The notes under the pieces: model-generated
Told to the model about the DNA's origin: nothing
Database searches by the model: none
What the model saw: only the letters and a program-made list of their open reading frames with translations
Position numbers and translations under genes: made by a program
Source: Nocardia brevicatena NBRC 12119
GTDB lineage: Bacteria; Actinomycetota; Actinomycetes; Mycobacteriales; Mycobacteriaceae
Length of the DNA: 64,000 nucleotides
Direction: 5' to 3'
Assembly: GCF_000308495.1 (NCBI RefSeq)
Contig: NZ_BAFU01000007.1
Coordinates: forward strand, 28,661-92,660
Shown: piece by piece, positions 51,855 through 60,683 of the stretch
Numbering within the stretch: the stretch's first letter is position 1
Layout: every line of letters begins with the position of its first letter

Positions 51855-52199
51855 TCAGTATCCCGGTCGTGGTGCGAAACCGGGTTCGGGTAGTGTCGGC
51901 GCCGGTCTTTCCGGTGCTTCCATCTCCTGGGGTGGTTCCGGAACCGCCGGTTCGCCGGTCTCCGGTTCGAGCGCCGGCGGTGGGGCAACCGGCTCGGTGT
52001 CCGGGAGTCGCGGCGGTTCCGGCCGAGACGAACCCGGAGATGGCGCAGCACTCGTGGTCGGCGCTGTTGACGTGGTCGATGTGACCGCGGAGGACGGGGT
52101 TGGGTGCTGTACATCATGTGATTCCGCACATGCGGTCACACTTGCCAGGCCGATAATGATCAATGCGTAGGTCGACAGCGCACCAGAGGGCCTATTCAC
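51855..52199 (-). CDS. Pro-rich lipoprotein
   Basis: GTG 52199, preceded by GGGAAGGGA, opens a 114-residue protein. The signal peptide LSTYALIIIGLASVTAC has a lipobox (VTAC). The mature part is entirely low complexity: Ser/Thr/Ala, then Pro/Glu-rich (PEPPRLPDTEPVAPPPALEPETG). This resembles a cell-wall spacer or anchor peptide. It is the first gene of the three-gene group with the SGNH hydrolase and the acyltransferase. No family was recognised. Confidence 0.65.
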   Translation of the reverse strand: MNRPSGALSTYALIIIGLASVTACAESHDVQHPTPSSAVTSTTSTAPTTSAAPSPGSSRPEPPRLPDTEPVAPPPALEPETGEPAVPEPPQEMEAPERPAPTLPEPGFAPRPGY

Positions 52200-52633
52200 G
52201 GATATCCCTTCCCCTGCATGATTTGCGTAACAGAAAGCCACGAGCCTTCGAGCCGGAGCCATCGCCGATCGCGAACACATCCAACACGAGGCACCCGGCT
52301 GTACGGCGTGATCGCTGCGGACAGCGCGGCGAGCGCTCCTCTCTGAACTTTCCCGAACAGGTGTTGTCGGGATCGTGTAATGGCGAAAGTAGCGGAACCC
52401 ATCGCTACCGGCATGCCCCGATTTCCGGGGTGCGGGTGTCGCTCCCGACTCGCCTGTGTGAATTCGCCCTGGTTCGGCGTCGTCTTCGCCGCTGTTGTCG
52501 TCTCCGAACACCGCTCACTCGAAACGTTGAGGCCCGCAGTCTGCGTGACGACCCGAGACGGACCGAAATTGCCTTCGTAATGCTTCGTGTCTCCGGACGG
52601 CCACGAGGCCATCTTGCTGCTCGGCGTCAACTG
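52200..52633. other. Gene-free region between the lipoprotein and the G6PDH-like remnant
   Basis: About 430 bases with only short, unconvincing open frames. It must hold the promoter of the minus-strand lipoprotein operon (GTTACGCAAATCAT at about 52215-52230 on that strand is the only candidate). GC is slightly lower than average. No repeat or RNA gene was recognised. Confidence 0.4.
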
Positions 52634-53299
52634 TCATGCGTCCCGGTCGAGACCGACCGGCCCATATGACCCTGCGGGATACTCATCGAGCGGTACGAGG
52701 TTGCGGGACCAGGCCGAGAGGACCGGAGTGAGGACCCGCCAGGCCTGTTCGGCCTCGTCCGCGCGGATGGACAGGGCGAGGTTCCCGGTGAGTACGTCGA
52801 GGAGTAGCCGGCCGTAGGCCGGAAGGTCGGGCGGCCGGATCTGCGCGGTCATGGCGAGCGGAACCGGAGTGTCCACGGTGGCTCCGATGGCGGTCGGCTC
52901 GAACGCCAGGTTCTCGGCGTCGAGTCCGAATCGCAGCACGTCGGGTGCCACCTCTTCCACGGCTGGAGCGGACGGGTGATCGGAAGTCTCAGCGTAGCGC
53001 GCCACCACGTCGGCCCGGCGGCGCGCGATCAGCGCGTCCAGCCAGGAACCGATGGCCGTCGCCGCCTCGGTCGCCGTGTCCGCTACCGTGGTCCCCGCCT
53101 GGACCGCCGGGGGCCGGCCGCCGAACGCGTCCTGGAAATCGGCGCGCGACCGCAGGGGTATCCGGTCGACGATGGCCGTCAGCAGGGCATGCCGGGTTAC
53201 GACGCCAACCGGGCGCTCACCGTGTATTCGCGGATGCCGTTGTCCGAATTCGTCAGGGGGGTAGCCGGGGTGCCGGATATCGGACGAGCGACCAGTCAC
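52634..53299 (-). pseudogene. Glucose-6-phosphate dehydrogenase-like C-terminal remnant
   Basis: A 221-residue frame. The last 110 residues resemble the C-terminal end of glucose-6-phosphate dehydrogenase: LRFGLDAENLAFEPTAIG for the beta sheet, then AYGRLLLDVLTGNLALSIRADEAEQAWRVLTPVLSAW and YPAGSYGP, where the enzyme has LLLD-x2-x-G-D-x-x-LF-x-R-x-DE-x2-x-AW and Y-x-AG-S-x-GP. The NADP-binding domain and the catalytic His are absent, and the first 110 residues match nothing I know. A truncated, probably non-functional gene is most likely; a shortened paralogue with a new role is possible. Confidence 0.5.
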
Positions 53300-53393
53300 C
53301 TTGGTGTGTTGTCACAAGAACCTGGGTAATCGCCTGTCAACACGTGGAGAACCGTCGGATCACCGGAGAGGAAAAGCCGACGATAAAAGACAA

Positions 53394-53426
53394 TCTCCGT
53401 ACCGAATAAAATGGTCTCCGTACCGA
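53394..53426. promoter_or_regulatory. Two 12-bp direct repeats upstream of the MoxR cluster
   Basis: TCTCCGTACCGA occurs at 53394-53405 and 53415-53426, 21 bp apart (two DNA turns), in an AT-rich patch 44 bp before the first cluster gene. Same-face direct repeats of this kind often bind an activator dimer. Confidence 0.45.
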
Positions 53427-53469
53427 GTAGTCGATTTTCGACCGATCGACTGCCCGAGCGGGTAAATAT

Positions 53470-54531
53470 GTGGGCTGTTCAGCAGTAACGCAGGTCTGGG
53501 GTGGAGCTTTGGCCGGGTCGCGGGCGCTCGTATCGCGCATTGTCGTGGCTGCCCTGCTGCTTGTCGGAGTCGCGGTCGCGGTGCGCGGATACATACCCGG
53601 TGCCGCCGAATCCCCGGACGGACAGCAGCAGCCCTCGGCGGTGTCCGTCGCGCTGATGCCGGTGCTGATGACCGTATCCATCGTGATCATGCTGGCCGGG
53701 GTCATCGCCGGCCGACATCGGCTGCCACTGGCCCTGCCGGAAACCGATCCGGATGCCGAACCGTGGCGGCCCGCGCGTCTCCGGCCGGTGGTGTTGTTCG
53801 GTCTCGCGGTCATCGCGGTGCTGCTCGCGGTCGGGTCGGCGGTCTACTTCATCGGTTCGGCCCGGACACCCGCGAGGGAGGCGGCCGAACCGCCCGCGAA
53901 GGCCACCACCGAGACGACCCCGGCACCGCCTCCGAACGGCGAGGAGTCCACCGGGCCCGACGACGCGGCCCAGGAACTGACCGGTACGGCCCTGCTGCTC
54001 ACCGCGGGGGGCGCGATAGCGCTGGTGGCGGTGGCCGTCGCTGGTTTGGTGGTAGTCGCCGTGGGCAGTAATCGCCGGCCCCGACCGGTCGAGAGCGCCC
54101 CGGACGAAGCCGCGCCGCCGCCCGAAATGGATTCGCTGGTCAAAGCCGCCGAGGCCGGTCTGGCCGCGGTGAGCGCGCCCGGACAGGACCCGCGTGCCGC
54201 CATCATCGCCTGTTACGTGGCGATGGAACGCGGCCTGTCCACCGCGCGGACCGCCGCCCCACTGGCCTCCGATACCCCGATGGAGGTACTGGCACGGGCA
54301 TTCGAGAGCGGAGCGCTGCACGATGCCTCGGCCCGCGAATTGGTTGCCCTGTTCGAAGAGGCCAGATTCAGTCCGCATTCGATGCTCGAATGGCACCGTA
54401 TACGGGCCGAGCAGTTGGTACGCATCGTCTTGGCGGATCTGCGGGGCGAGCCGTTGCCGGATATCGGGGAGGTCCCGCCGGTCGCGGCGATACTCCGGGA
54501 CGGTTCGCTGTGGGGGCGGGGGCCGGTATGA
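53470..54531 (+). CDS. DUF4129-type membrane protein
   Basis: A 353-residue protein with three transmembrane segments (about 22-41, 60-80, 107-127) and a fourth at 178-198, separated by Pro/Glu/Thr-rich loops. The cytosolic C-terminus (about 215-350: RAAIIACYVAMERGLSTA, MEVLARAF, RELVALFEEARFSPHSM) matches the DUF4129 domain often found beside transglutaminase-like and MoxR proteins. The GTG start overlaps no gene. The next gene starts within its stop codon (ATGA). Confidence 0.78.
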   Translation: MGCSAVTQVWGGALAGSRALVSRIVVAALLLVGVAVAVRGYIPGAAESPDGQQQPSAVSVALMPVLMTVSIVIMLAGVIAGRHRLPLALPETDPDAEPWRPARLRPVVLFGLAVIAVLLAVGSAVYFIGSARTPAREAAEPPAKATTETTPAPPPNGEESTGPDDAAQELTGTALLLTAGGAIALVAVAVAGLVVVAVGSNRRPRPVESAPDEAAPPPEMDSLVKAAEAGLAAVSAPGQDPRAAIIACYVAMERGLSTARTAAPLASDTPMEVLARAFESGALHDASARELVALFEEARFSPHSMLEWHRIRAEQLVRIVLADLRGEPLPDIGEVPPVAAILRDGSLWGRGPV

Positions 54532-55025
54532 GCAAACCCGTGGTGACGCTCGCCGCGATCGCGGCGGTGCTGTTGCTCGAGCTGTTGGCCTACACCAGGG
54601 CGCCTGAGTTCATGGCGGTCGCGGCGGGGGTTCCGGTCTCCGTCGCGCTGGCCTGTTTCGTCCGGGTACTCGTGCGACCGGACAAGGACGAGGAGCCGGA
54701 CGAACTCGCGGAGATGGAGAACGGGCCCGCCGAGATGCTGCGGCGGTGGCGGGCCCGCGCGCAGATGCTCGCCGAACACGCGGACGGCACCCGCGCCGAC
54801 TGGGACCGGTATCTGCGGCCGCTGCTGGCCAAGGAATTCCAGCTGTCCGCCGGGGTGCGCGTCAGCAAGAACCGGCGGGCGCTGGAGAGCGCCGGAACCC
54901 ACCAGTTCGGCCCAGAACTGTGGCGGTGGGTGGATCCGGCGGACTCGGCGCTGCGCGATCAGCGAACTCCCGCGCCGGGGCGGGCGGTGCTGGACGAGAT
55001 CCTGCGCCGGCTGCAGAAAATGTGA
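54528..55025 (+). CDS. Membrane protein of the MoxR cluster
   Basis: A 165-residue protein with two N-terminal helices (about 6-22 and 28-45) and a charged cytosolic domain containing EMLRRWRARAQMLAEHADGTRADWDRYLRPLLAKEFQL. It is coupled to the DUF4129 gene by an ATGA overlap and lies 30 bp before moxR. I do not recognise a named family. Such a protein is regularly found between DUF4129 and MoxR genes in actinobacteria, which suggests a role in the same membrane complex. Confidence 0.7.
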   Translation: MSKPVVTLAAIAAVLLLELLAYTRAPEFMAVAAGVPVSVALACFVRVLVRPDKDEEPDELAEMENGPAEMLRRWRARAQMLAEHADGTRADWDRYLRPLLAKEFQLSAGVRVSKNRRALESAGTHQFGPELWRWVDPADSALRDQRTPAPGRAVLDEILRRLQKM

Positions 55026-55054
55026 ATAGGGTCGAGACCAGTGCGAGATGACAT

Positions 55055-56017
55055 ATGACGATGCCATTGGACGTGACCGTCCAACGCAGTGACGCCGTGC
55101 TCCGGGAACTGTCCCGGGTGGTGGTCGGCAAACGCGACGAGCTCCAGCTGATCATGATCGCCGTCCTGGCCGGCGGGCATGTGCTGATCGAGGATCTGCC
55201 CGGGCTGGGCAAAACGCTCATCGCCAGGTCGTTCGCCGCTGCCTTGGGCCTGGATTTCACCCGCGTGCAGTTCACCCCCGATCTACTGCCCGCCGATCTG
55301 CTCGGTTCCACCATCTACGATATGAATACCGGGCGATTCACTTTCCGGCGCGGTCCGATATTCACCAATATGCTGCTCGCCGACGAGATCAACCGCACGC
55401 CGCCGAAAACGCAGGCGGCGCTGCTGGAGGCGATGGCCGAGGGACAGGTCAGTATCGACGGCGAGACCTTCCCGCTGCCCCAGCCGTTCATCGTCCTCGC
55501 CACCGACAACCCGATCGAATACGAGGGCACCTATCCGCTGCCCGAGGCGCAGTTGGACCGGTTCGCGATCGAACTGCGCCTGGGCTATCTGTCCGAACGC
55601 GACGAAACCCAGATGATCCGGCGTCGGCTGGAACGCGGCGCGGGCCCGGTACAGGTGAACCAGGTGGTGGACGCCCAGGGGCTGTTGGAGATGCGGCACG
55701 CGGTGGAATTCGTCTCGGTGCATCCGGATGTGGTCGGCTATGTCGTGACCCTCGCCGCAGCCACCCGGGGACACGCCCAGGTCGAGGTCGGAGCCAGTCC
55801 GCGCTCGGAACTCGACCTGGTGCAGATGTCGCGCGCCCGCGCCCTGCTGCTCGGACGCGATTACGTGATCCCGGAAGACGTGAAGGCGCTGGCGGTTCCG
55901 GCCATGGCGCACCGGATCACCCTGCGTCCGGAGATGTGGGTGCGACGCATCCACGGCGAGGACGTGATCACCGAACTGTTGCGCCGCCTCCCGGTCCCCC
56001 GCGCCGGCGTGCAATGA
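55055..56017 (+). CDS. MoxR-family AAA+ ATPase
   Basis: A 320-residue AAA+ chaperone-like ATPase. Walker A is DLPGLGKT (about 45), Walker B LLADEINRTPPKTQAALLEAM (about 108), sensor 1 VLATDNPIEYEGTYPLPEAQLDRF and sensor 2 near SPRSELDLVQMSRARALLLGRDYV. MoxR proteins activate or assemble partner proteins with vWA or DUF58 domains; the next gene, overlapping by four bases, is DUF58. Mycobacteria carry similar moxR-DUF58 sets. Confidence 0.93.
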   Translation: MTMPLDVTVQRSDAVLRELSRVVVGKRDELQLIMIAVLAGGHVLIEDLPGLGKTLIARSFAAALGLDFTRVQFTPDLLPADLLGSTIYDMNTGRFTFRRGPIFTNMLLADEINRTPPKTQAALLEAMAEGQVSIDGETFPLPQPFIVLATDNPIEYEGTYPLPEAQLDRFAIELRLGYLSERDETQMIRRRLERGAGPVQVNQVVDAQGLLEMRHAVEFVSVHPDVVGYVVTLAAATRGHAQVEVGASPRSELDLVQMSRARALLLGRDYVIPEDVKALAVPAMAHRITLRPEMWVRRIHGEDVITELLRRLPVPRAGVQ

Positions 56018-57288
56018 GACACCGCGACGAGAGCACGACGGTCGAGGCCGATCTCCGGTGGCGGCCGGCGCCGCTGATGTATCTGCTCGCGATCTGCGCG
56101 GCGGTGGCGTTGCTGGGAGCGGTGGTAGCCGCCAGTTGGCAGCTGGTGGTGTTCTCCGCGCCGCTGCTCGGTGTGCTGGCGAGCGCGCCGTGGCAGCAGA
56201 CGCGCACCCGTATCCAGGTGGACGGCGGCAGCCCGCTGCGCTGTTTCGAAGGTGAAGAGGTAGTACTCACCGTCGCGGCGTTCGTGGAACGGGGACATGC
56301 GCTGCTGCGTTGCCGGCCCGTCGACCGGGAAGGTCTGTCGATCACCGTCGAGGAGAGCAGCGATTCCGGTGCGGCGCCCGCCGGGCTGCGGATGACGCTG
56401 TCGGCGCGGCGGTGGGGACGCTACCCGGTGACGGTGCGGGTCAAGGCGCTGAGCCCGGCCGGCCTGGCGGTGGCCACCGTCGAACTATCCGCCGGTGAAC
56501 TGTATGTCTACCCGGTCACCGACCCCCAGCAGATACCGCTGCCGCGCACCGAGATGCCGGAGCGGCTGGGAGTGCACCTGACCCACAAACACGGTCCCGG
56601 GATCGAATACGCCGATATCCGCGCCTATTCGCCGGGCGACCGGCTGCGCCTGGTGAACTGGCGGGTGAGCGCCCGGCGCGGGCGGCTGTTCGTCACCGAG
56701 CGGCTGACCGATCGCGCGGCCGATGTGGTCGTCCTGGTGGACACCTCCCTGCAGGCCCCGGGGCCTGCCACCGAGGCGCTCGAGCTGTCGGTGCGCGGCG
56801 CCGCGCAGGTGGTGCAGTCGACGCTGCAGTATGGCGACCGCACCGCCATCGTCTGCCTCGGGCAGGCACCGCGCCGGCTGCGGCCCGATATCGGCCGGCG
56901 CCAGTTCTACCGCATCGTCGACACCGTGCTCGGCGTCGGAGACGAACACGTCCCCGTCAACGGCACCCTGGCCCCACACGCGGCGGTACCGCTCGGCGCG
57001 ATCGTGGTCGCCTTCTCCACCCTGCTGGACACCGAGTTCGCGTTGGCGCTCATCGACCTGCGCAAACGCGGTCATGTGGTGGTCGCCGTGGATGTGCTGC
57101 GCGGTACCCCGTTCGCCGACGATCTCGATCCGACGACCGCGCGCATGTGGCAGTTGGAGCGGGCCGCCATGTACCGGGACATGAGCACGGTCGGGGTGGA
57201 TATCGTGGGCTGGTTCGAGGACACCCGCCTGGACCAGACCATGCGCCTGCTGCCCGAACACCGTCGAACCGTGCGGGTGCGCCGATGA
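56014..57288 (+). CDS. DUF58 domain protein
   Basis: A 424-residue membrane-anchored protein. Two hydrophobic segments (about 22-55) precede a long beta-rich outer or cytosolic part and the DUF58 core around IRAYSPGDRLRLVNWRVSARRGRLFVTE (about 205-232). A vWA-like strand with metal-site residues follows (VVVLVDTSLQAPG). DUF58 proteins are typical MoxR clients. Start and stop overlap the neighbours (ATGA on both sides). Confidence 0.9.
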   Translation: MRHRDESTTVEADLRWRPAPLMYLLAICAAVALLGAVVAASWQLVVFSAPLLGVLASAPWQQTRTRIQVDGGSPLRCFEGEEVVLTVAAFVERGHALLRCRPVDREGLSITVEESSDSGAAPAGLRMTLSARRWGRYPVTVRVKALSPAGLAVATVELSAGELYVYPVTDPQQIPLPRTEMPERLGVHLTHKHGPGIEYADIRAYSPGDRLRLVNWRVSARRGRLFVTERLTDRAADVVVLVDTSLQAPGPATEALELSVRGAAQVVQSTLQYGDRTAIVCLGQAPRRLRPDIGRRQFYRIVDTVLGVGDEHVPVNGTLAPHAAVPLGAIVVAFSTLLDTEFALALIDLRKRGHVVVAVDVLRGTPFADDLDPTTARMWQLERAAMYRDMSTVGVDIVGWFEDTRLDQTMRLLPEHRRTVRVRR

Positions 57289-57800
57289 TCCGATTCCTCG
57301 CCCTGCTCTCGGGTGCCCTGCTGGTCGGGTCGATCGCCCTGATGCTGCCGTGGGCGGCGATCCCGGCCGTGGTGCTGGTAGCCGCGGGAGGGCGGTACCG
57401 GTATGCGGCCGTAGCCGCGGTCCTGCTCGCCGTCCCGGTGCTGGCCTGGGCCGATCCCGGGGTCACCGCCGCCGCGGCCACCGGCCTGGTGGCCACCGCC
57501 TACCTGCTGAACACCGCGGCGGCCACGGCGCCCGTCGGCGTGGTACCCACCAGCGCGGTGTCCGTGGCGGGCGCGATGATCTGCACGGCGGTCATCGGCG
57601 GGGCAGCACTGCTGCCCCTGCACGTCGTCTGGGGTCCGGCCGTCGCGCCGGTGCTGGTGATCCTGCTCTACGCCATCCTGACCCACGGCATCGCCCAGCG
57701 GGCCAAGCGATCGGCGGGCCGATACCCGAACTCGGCTCCGGCCAGTGCTTCCGAAACCATAGGAGAAGGGCCGGAGCCGGCGGGATTCGTCACAAGGTGA
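57285..57800 (+). CDS. Membrane protein, last gene of the MoxR cluster
   Basis: A 171-residue protein with about five hydrophobic helices spaced through residues 5-140 (LSGALLVGSIALMLPWAAIPAVVLVAAG, AVLLAVPVLAWAD, VAPVLVILLYAILTHG) and a polar tail. The ATG overlaps the DUF58 stop. No family was recognised. It is convergent with chsH3. Confidence 0.72.
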   Translation: MIRFLALLSGALLVGSIALMLPWAAIPAVVLVAAGGRYRYAAVAAVLLAVPVLAWADPGVTAAAATGLVATAYLLNTAAATAPVGVVPTSAVSVAGAMICTAVIGGAALLPLHVVWGPAVAPVLVILLYAILTHGIAQRAKRSAGRYPNSAPASASETIGEGPEPAGFVTR

Positions 57801-57888
57801 ATCACGGCACCTGGTGACAGCCGCCGGCTCGACCGGGCACGATGAACGGATCGCGGTGGCCCTCATCGGTACCGCCGCGATCGCCTGT

Positions 57889-58752
57889 TCAGGAAGCGAA
57901 CTCGAGCACCACATCCCCGAGGACGGGAGCATCGTCGCGTTCCACGGCGGTGGCGGTGATGATCAACCGGCCGGCTTCCCGCCAGATACGGGAGCGCAGC
58001 GTTTCCCCGGGGAACAGGACCCCCGCGAACCGGGCCCGGAAACCGGTCACCCGCCCGGCGTCGGAATCCAGCACGCTGTCGGTGGCGGCCTTGCAGACGA
58101 TTCCGTAGGTGCACAGCCCGTGTAGGATCGGCGCGGGGAACCCGGCCGCCTCGGCGAATTCCGGATCCGAATGCAGTGGATTGCGGTCGCCGCAGAGCCG
58201 ATACAGCAGGGCCTGCTGCGGCAGCGTCGGGGTAGTGATATCGAAATCCGGTGCCCGGTCGGGCAATTCGGTTTTATTGCTCGGGCCGCGTTCCCCGCCG
58301 ATCCCGCCCTCGCCGCGGGCGAAGATGGAGGACCGCGCGGTCCACAGGGCTTCTCCGTCGGAGCCGGTGACCGTGGTCTCCTGGACGATCACCGCGGCCG
58401 AACCCTTGTCCCAGATCTCGCTGATCCGGCCGGTGCCGACGGCCTTGCCCGCGGCCGGAATGGGCCGGTGCACCCGGATCTCCTGGAAACCGTGCACCAC
58501 CTTGGCCAGGTCGATATCGACACCCGGGAACTTCACCCGGGGCGGTTCGGTATCGCGCAGGGTGTGCGCGACGGTGGCGAAGGTGGGCAGCACCTGCGGT
58601 TTCCGGTCGTCGAGATAGCGCAGTTCGGCGGGTTCGGTCCAGCGCGCGCCCGCGCCGATGCCCAGGTGGTAGAGCTGGACATCGGAAGCGTTCCAGGAGA
58701 ATTCCCGACTCGGAAGCTCGGCTCCCAAGGCGATTGACGGGTCGATGGGCAT
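57889..58752 (-). CDS. chsH3: ChsH3-like MaoC hydratase (Rv3538 type)
   Basis: A 287-residue double hot-dog enoyl-CoA hydratase 2. The hydratase 2 motif YRLCGDRNPLHSDPEFA (about 183-199) has the catalytic Asp and His, and the N-terminal half carries LPTFATVAHTLRD. The M. tuberculosis homologue Rv3538 follows kstD in the same way and hydrates a cholesterol side-chain intermediate. The gene is 116 bp downstream of kstD on the same strand. Confidence 0.9.
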   Translation of the reverse strand: MPIDPSIALGAELPSREFSWNASDVQLYHLGIGAGARWTEPAELRYLDDRKPQVLPTFATVAHTLRDTEPPRVKFPGVDIDLAKVVHGFQEIRVHRPIPAAGKAVGTGRISEIWDKGSAAVIVQETTVTGSDGEALWTARSSIFARGEGGIGGERGPSNKTELPDRAPDFDITTPTLPQQALLYRLCGDRNPLHSDPEFAEAAGFPAPILHGLCTYGIVCKAATDSVLDSDAGRVTGFRARFAGVLFPGETLRSRIWREAGRLIITATAVERDDAPVLGDVVLEFAS

Positions 58753-58868
58753 CGGTACTCCTCAGTACTCCTCGAATCGGCTCACGGAAGGTTCATGCTG
58801 TATCTCTTGCGGCACGAGCGGGCGCCCTCCGTGGTCACGCTCCGCTACCGCCTTCGGGCGCCGACAGC

Positions 58869-60569
58869 TCATGCCGGTGCCGGAGCCGTCACGGACTGTT
58901 CCTTCTTGCGTTCGATGATGTCCTGTACGGCCAGATAACCGAAAGTGATCGCCGGGCCGATGGTGGCGCCGGGGCCGGCGTAGGTATGGCCCATCACCGG
59001 GGTCGAGCAGTTGCCGGACGCGTAGAGGCCCTCGATCGGACTGCCGTCTTCGCGCAGTACGCGCGCGGCGGTGTCGGCAACCAGACCGCCCTTGGTGCCG
59101 AGATCGCCGGGGACCATCCTGGCCGCGTAGTACGGGGCCTGGACCAGCGCCGCCAGGCACGGATTGGGTTTCACGGTGGGGTCGCCGTAATACCGGTCGT
59201 ACCGGCTTTCGCCGCGCCCGAAGTCCTCGTCCTTGCCGGTCTCGGCGAATGTGTTGAAACGTTCGACGGTCGCGGCGAGGCTGTCGGCCGGTACGCCGAT
59301 CTTCTCGGCCAGCTCTTCGAGGGTGTCCGCCTTGACGATGTTGTCGTTCTCCAGCCAGCGCGACGGGAACTTCAGGCCCGGCTGCAATCCGGCGAAGATA
59401 TAGCGGTTGCGGTAGCGCTGGTCGAAGACCAGCCAGGTCGGGATGTTCTCGCCCGGGCCTTCGCCCTGCCCGTATTCGCCGCCGTACATGGTGTGCACGG
59501 CCTCGACATACGGGGCCGATTCGTTGCCGAACCGCTTTCCCTCGGCATTGACCATGATGGCGCCGGGTAGGTTGCGTTCGGCGAGGGCGAACCAGGGTCT
59601 ACCGCCTTTGAAGACGGTCGGTCCCCACCAGGCGTCCTCCATGAAGTCGATGGCGGCGCCGGCGGCCATCCCCGCGATGATGCCGTCGCCGGTATTGGTG
59701 GCCGCGCCCGTGGTCCATTCGGTGGTGATGGGTTCACGCTGGTATTTGCTGCGCATCTCGGCGTTGTGCTCGAAACCGCCGCTGCCGAGAACCACACCGT
59801 AGCGGGCCGTGAAGGTAACGCTTTCGCCCTCGTGCACCGCCTCGACTCCGGTGACGACACCGTTGTCCACGACGAGCCCGGTCATGGGGGTGTTGAGCAG
59901 CAGGGGTACGTCGGCGTCCATGAGACCCTTGCGCATGGCCGCGATGACCGCCTGTCCCATCACCATCAGGTGTTTGCGGGTGAATTTGGCCCAGTAGGTG
60001 CGCGCACCGACCCGCATGGCCCGCAGCATGCCCTTGGAGTGCCGGCGGATCAGGTTCAGCCGGACGAAATCGGCCTGCATGACGGCGACATTGAGCGGTG
60101 TCTTGGAGTACGGCGGCTGGATATTGAACCGTTCCTCGCCGAGCGCCATGGCGTCGAACGGTTTGGGTTCGCAGGACCGGCCCGCCGACAGCCCGCCCGG
60201 GGCCTCCGGATAGTAGTCGGAGTAGCCGGGTACCCACGTCATCTTCAGCGGGGTGTGGTCGAGGACGAAGTCGAACGACTCCGCGCCGCGGTCGATATAG
60301 GTATCGATCCGCTCCTTGGGCACCACGTTCCCGATGATGCTGTGCAGATAGGTTCGAGCCTCTTCCCGGTCGTCGGGGCGGCCCGACGCACGCAGTGCCT
60401 TGTTGCCGGGGATCCACACACCGCCACCGGAGCGTGCGGTCGATCCACCGTAGTACGCGGCTTTCTCGAGGATCACCACACTCAGCCCGTTGTGGGCAGC
60501 GGTGAGGGCGGCGGTCATTCCGGCGGCGCCGCTGCCGACCACCACCACATCGTATTCCCGATCAATCAT
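58869..60569 (-). CDS. kstD: 3-Ketosteroid delta1-dehydrogenase
   Basis: KstD introduces the 1,2 double bond in ring A, which leads to ring B opening. The 566-residue flavoprotein has the FAD motif VVVGSGAAGMTAALTAAHNGLSVVILEK at the N-terminus, GGSTARSGGGVWIPGN (about 40), and the C-terminal motif PYYAARMVPGDLGTKGGLVADTAARVL, where the catalytic Tyr and the Gly of the family lie. The ATG at 60569 is one base from a KstR-type operator (60571-60584), so repressor binding would cover the start and the -10. chsH3 follows. Confidence 0.95.
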   Translation of the reverse strand: MIDREYDVVVVGSGAAGMTAALTAAHNGLSVVILEKAAYYGGSTARSGGGVWIPGNKALRASGRPDDREEARTYLHSIIGNVVPKERIDTYIDRGAESFDFVLDHTPLKMTWVPGYSDYYPEAPGGLSAGRSCEPKPFDAMALGEERFNIQPPYSKTPLNVAVMQADFVRLNLIRRHSKGMLRAMRVGARTYWAKFTRKHLMVMGQAVIAAMRKGLMDADVPLLLNTPMTGLVVDNGVVTGVEAVHEGESVTFTARYGVVLGSGGFEHNAEMRSKYQREPITTEWTTGAATNTGDGIIAGMAAGAAIDFMEDAWWGPTVFKGGRPWFALAERNLPGAIMVNAEGKRFGNESAPYVEAVHTMYGGEYGQGEGPGENIPTWLVFDQRYRNRYIFAGLQPGLKFPSRWLENDNIVKADTLEELAEKIGVPADSLAATVERFNTFAETGKDEDFGRGESRYDRYYGDPTVKPNPCLAALVQAPYYAARMVPGDLGTKGGLVADTAARVLREDGSPIEGLYASGNCSTPVMGHTYAGPGATIGPAITFGYLAVQDIIERKKEQSVTAPAPA

Positions 60570-60570
60570 G

Positions 60571-60584
60571 TAGAACACGTTATA
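60571..60584. promoter_or_regulatory. KstR operator at the kstD start
   Basis: TAGAACACGTTATA fits the KstR consensus TnnAACnnGTTnnA exactly. It overlaps the region where a leaderless kstD transcript would begin. Confidence 0.85.
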
Positions 60585-60647
60585 GAATAAGGGCGCCTTT
60601 GGTCTATGTTGTCTGGCAGAAGACTTGATCAAGGGCGGAAATAACAA

Positions 60648-60661
60648 GGAAACTCGTTTCA
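60648..60661. promoter_or_regulatory. KstR-like operator for hsaEGF
   Basis: GGAAACTCGTTTCA matches the KstR consensus at all fixed positions except the first T. It lies 22 bp upstream of the small ORF that precedes hsaE. A 10-bp palindrome, CTTGATCAAG (60624-60633), lies between the two sites. Confidence 0.6.
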
Positions 60662-60683
60662 GTTTCTAGTGAAGTTGGAGCGT

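Noticed and set aside
60624-60633. CTTGATCAAG as a KstR2 site
   Set aside because: The KstR2 consensus has CAAG before CTTG with a 2-nt gap; the order here is reversed, so it is noted only as a palindrome.
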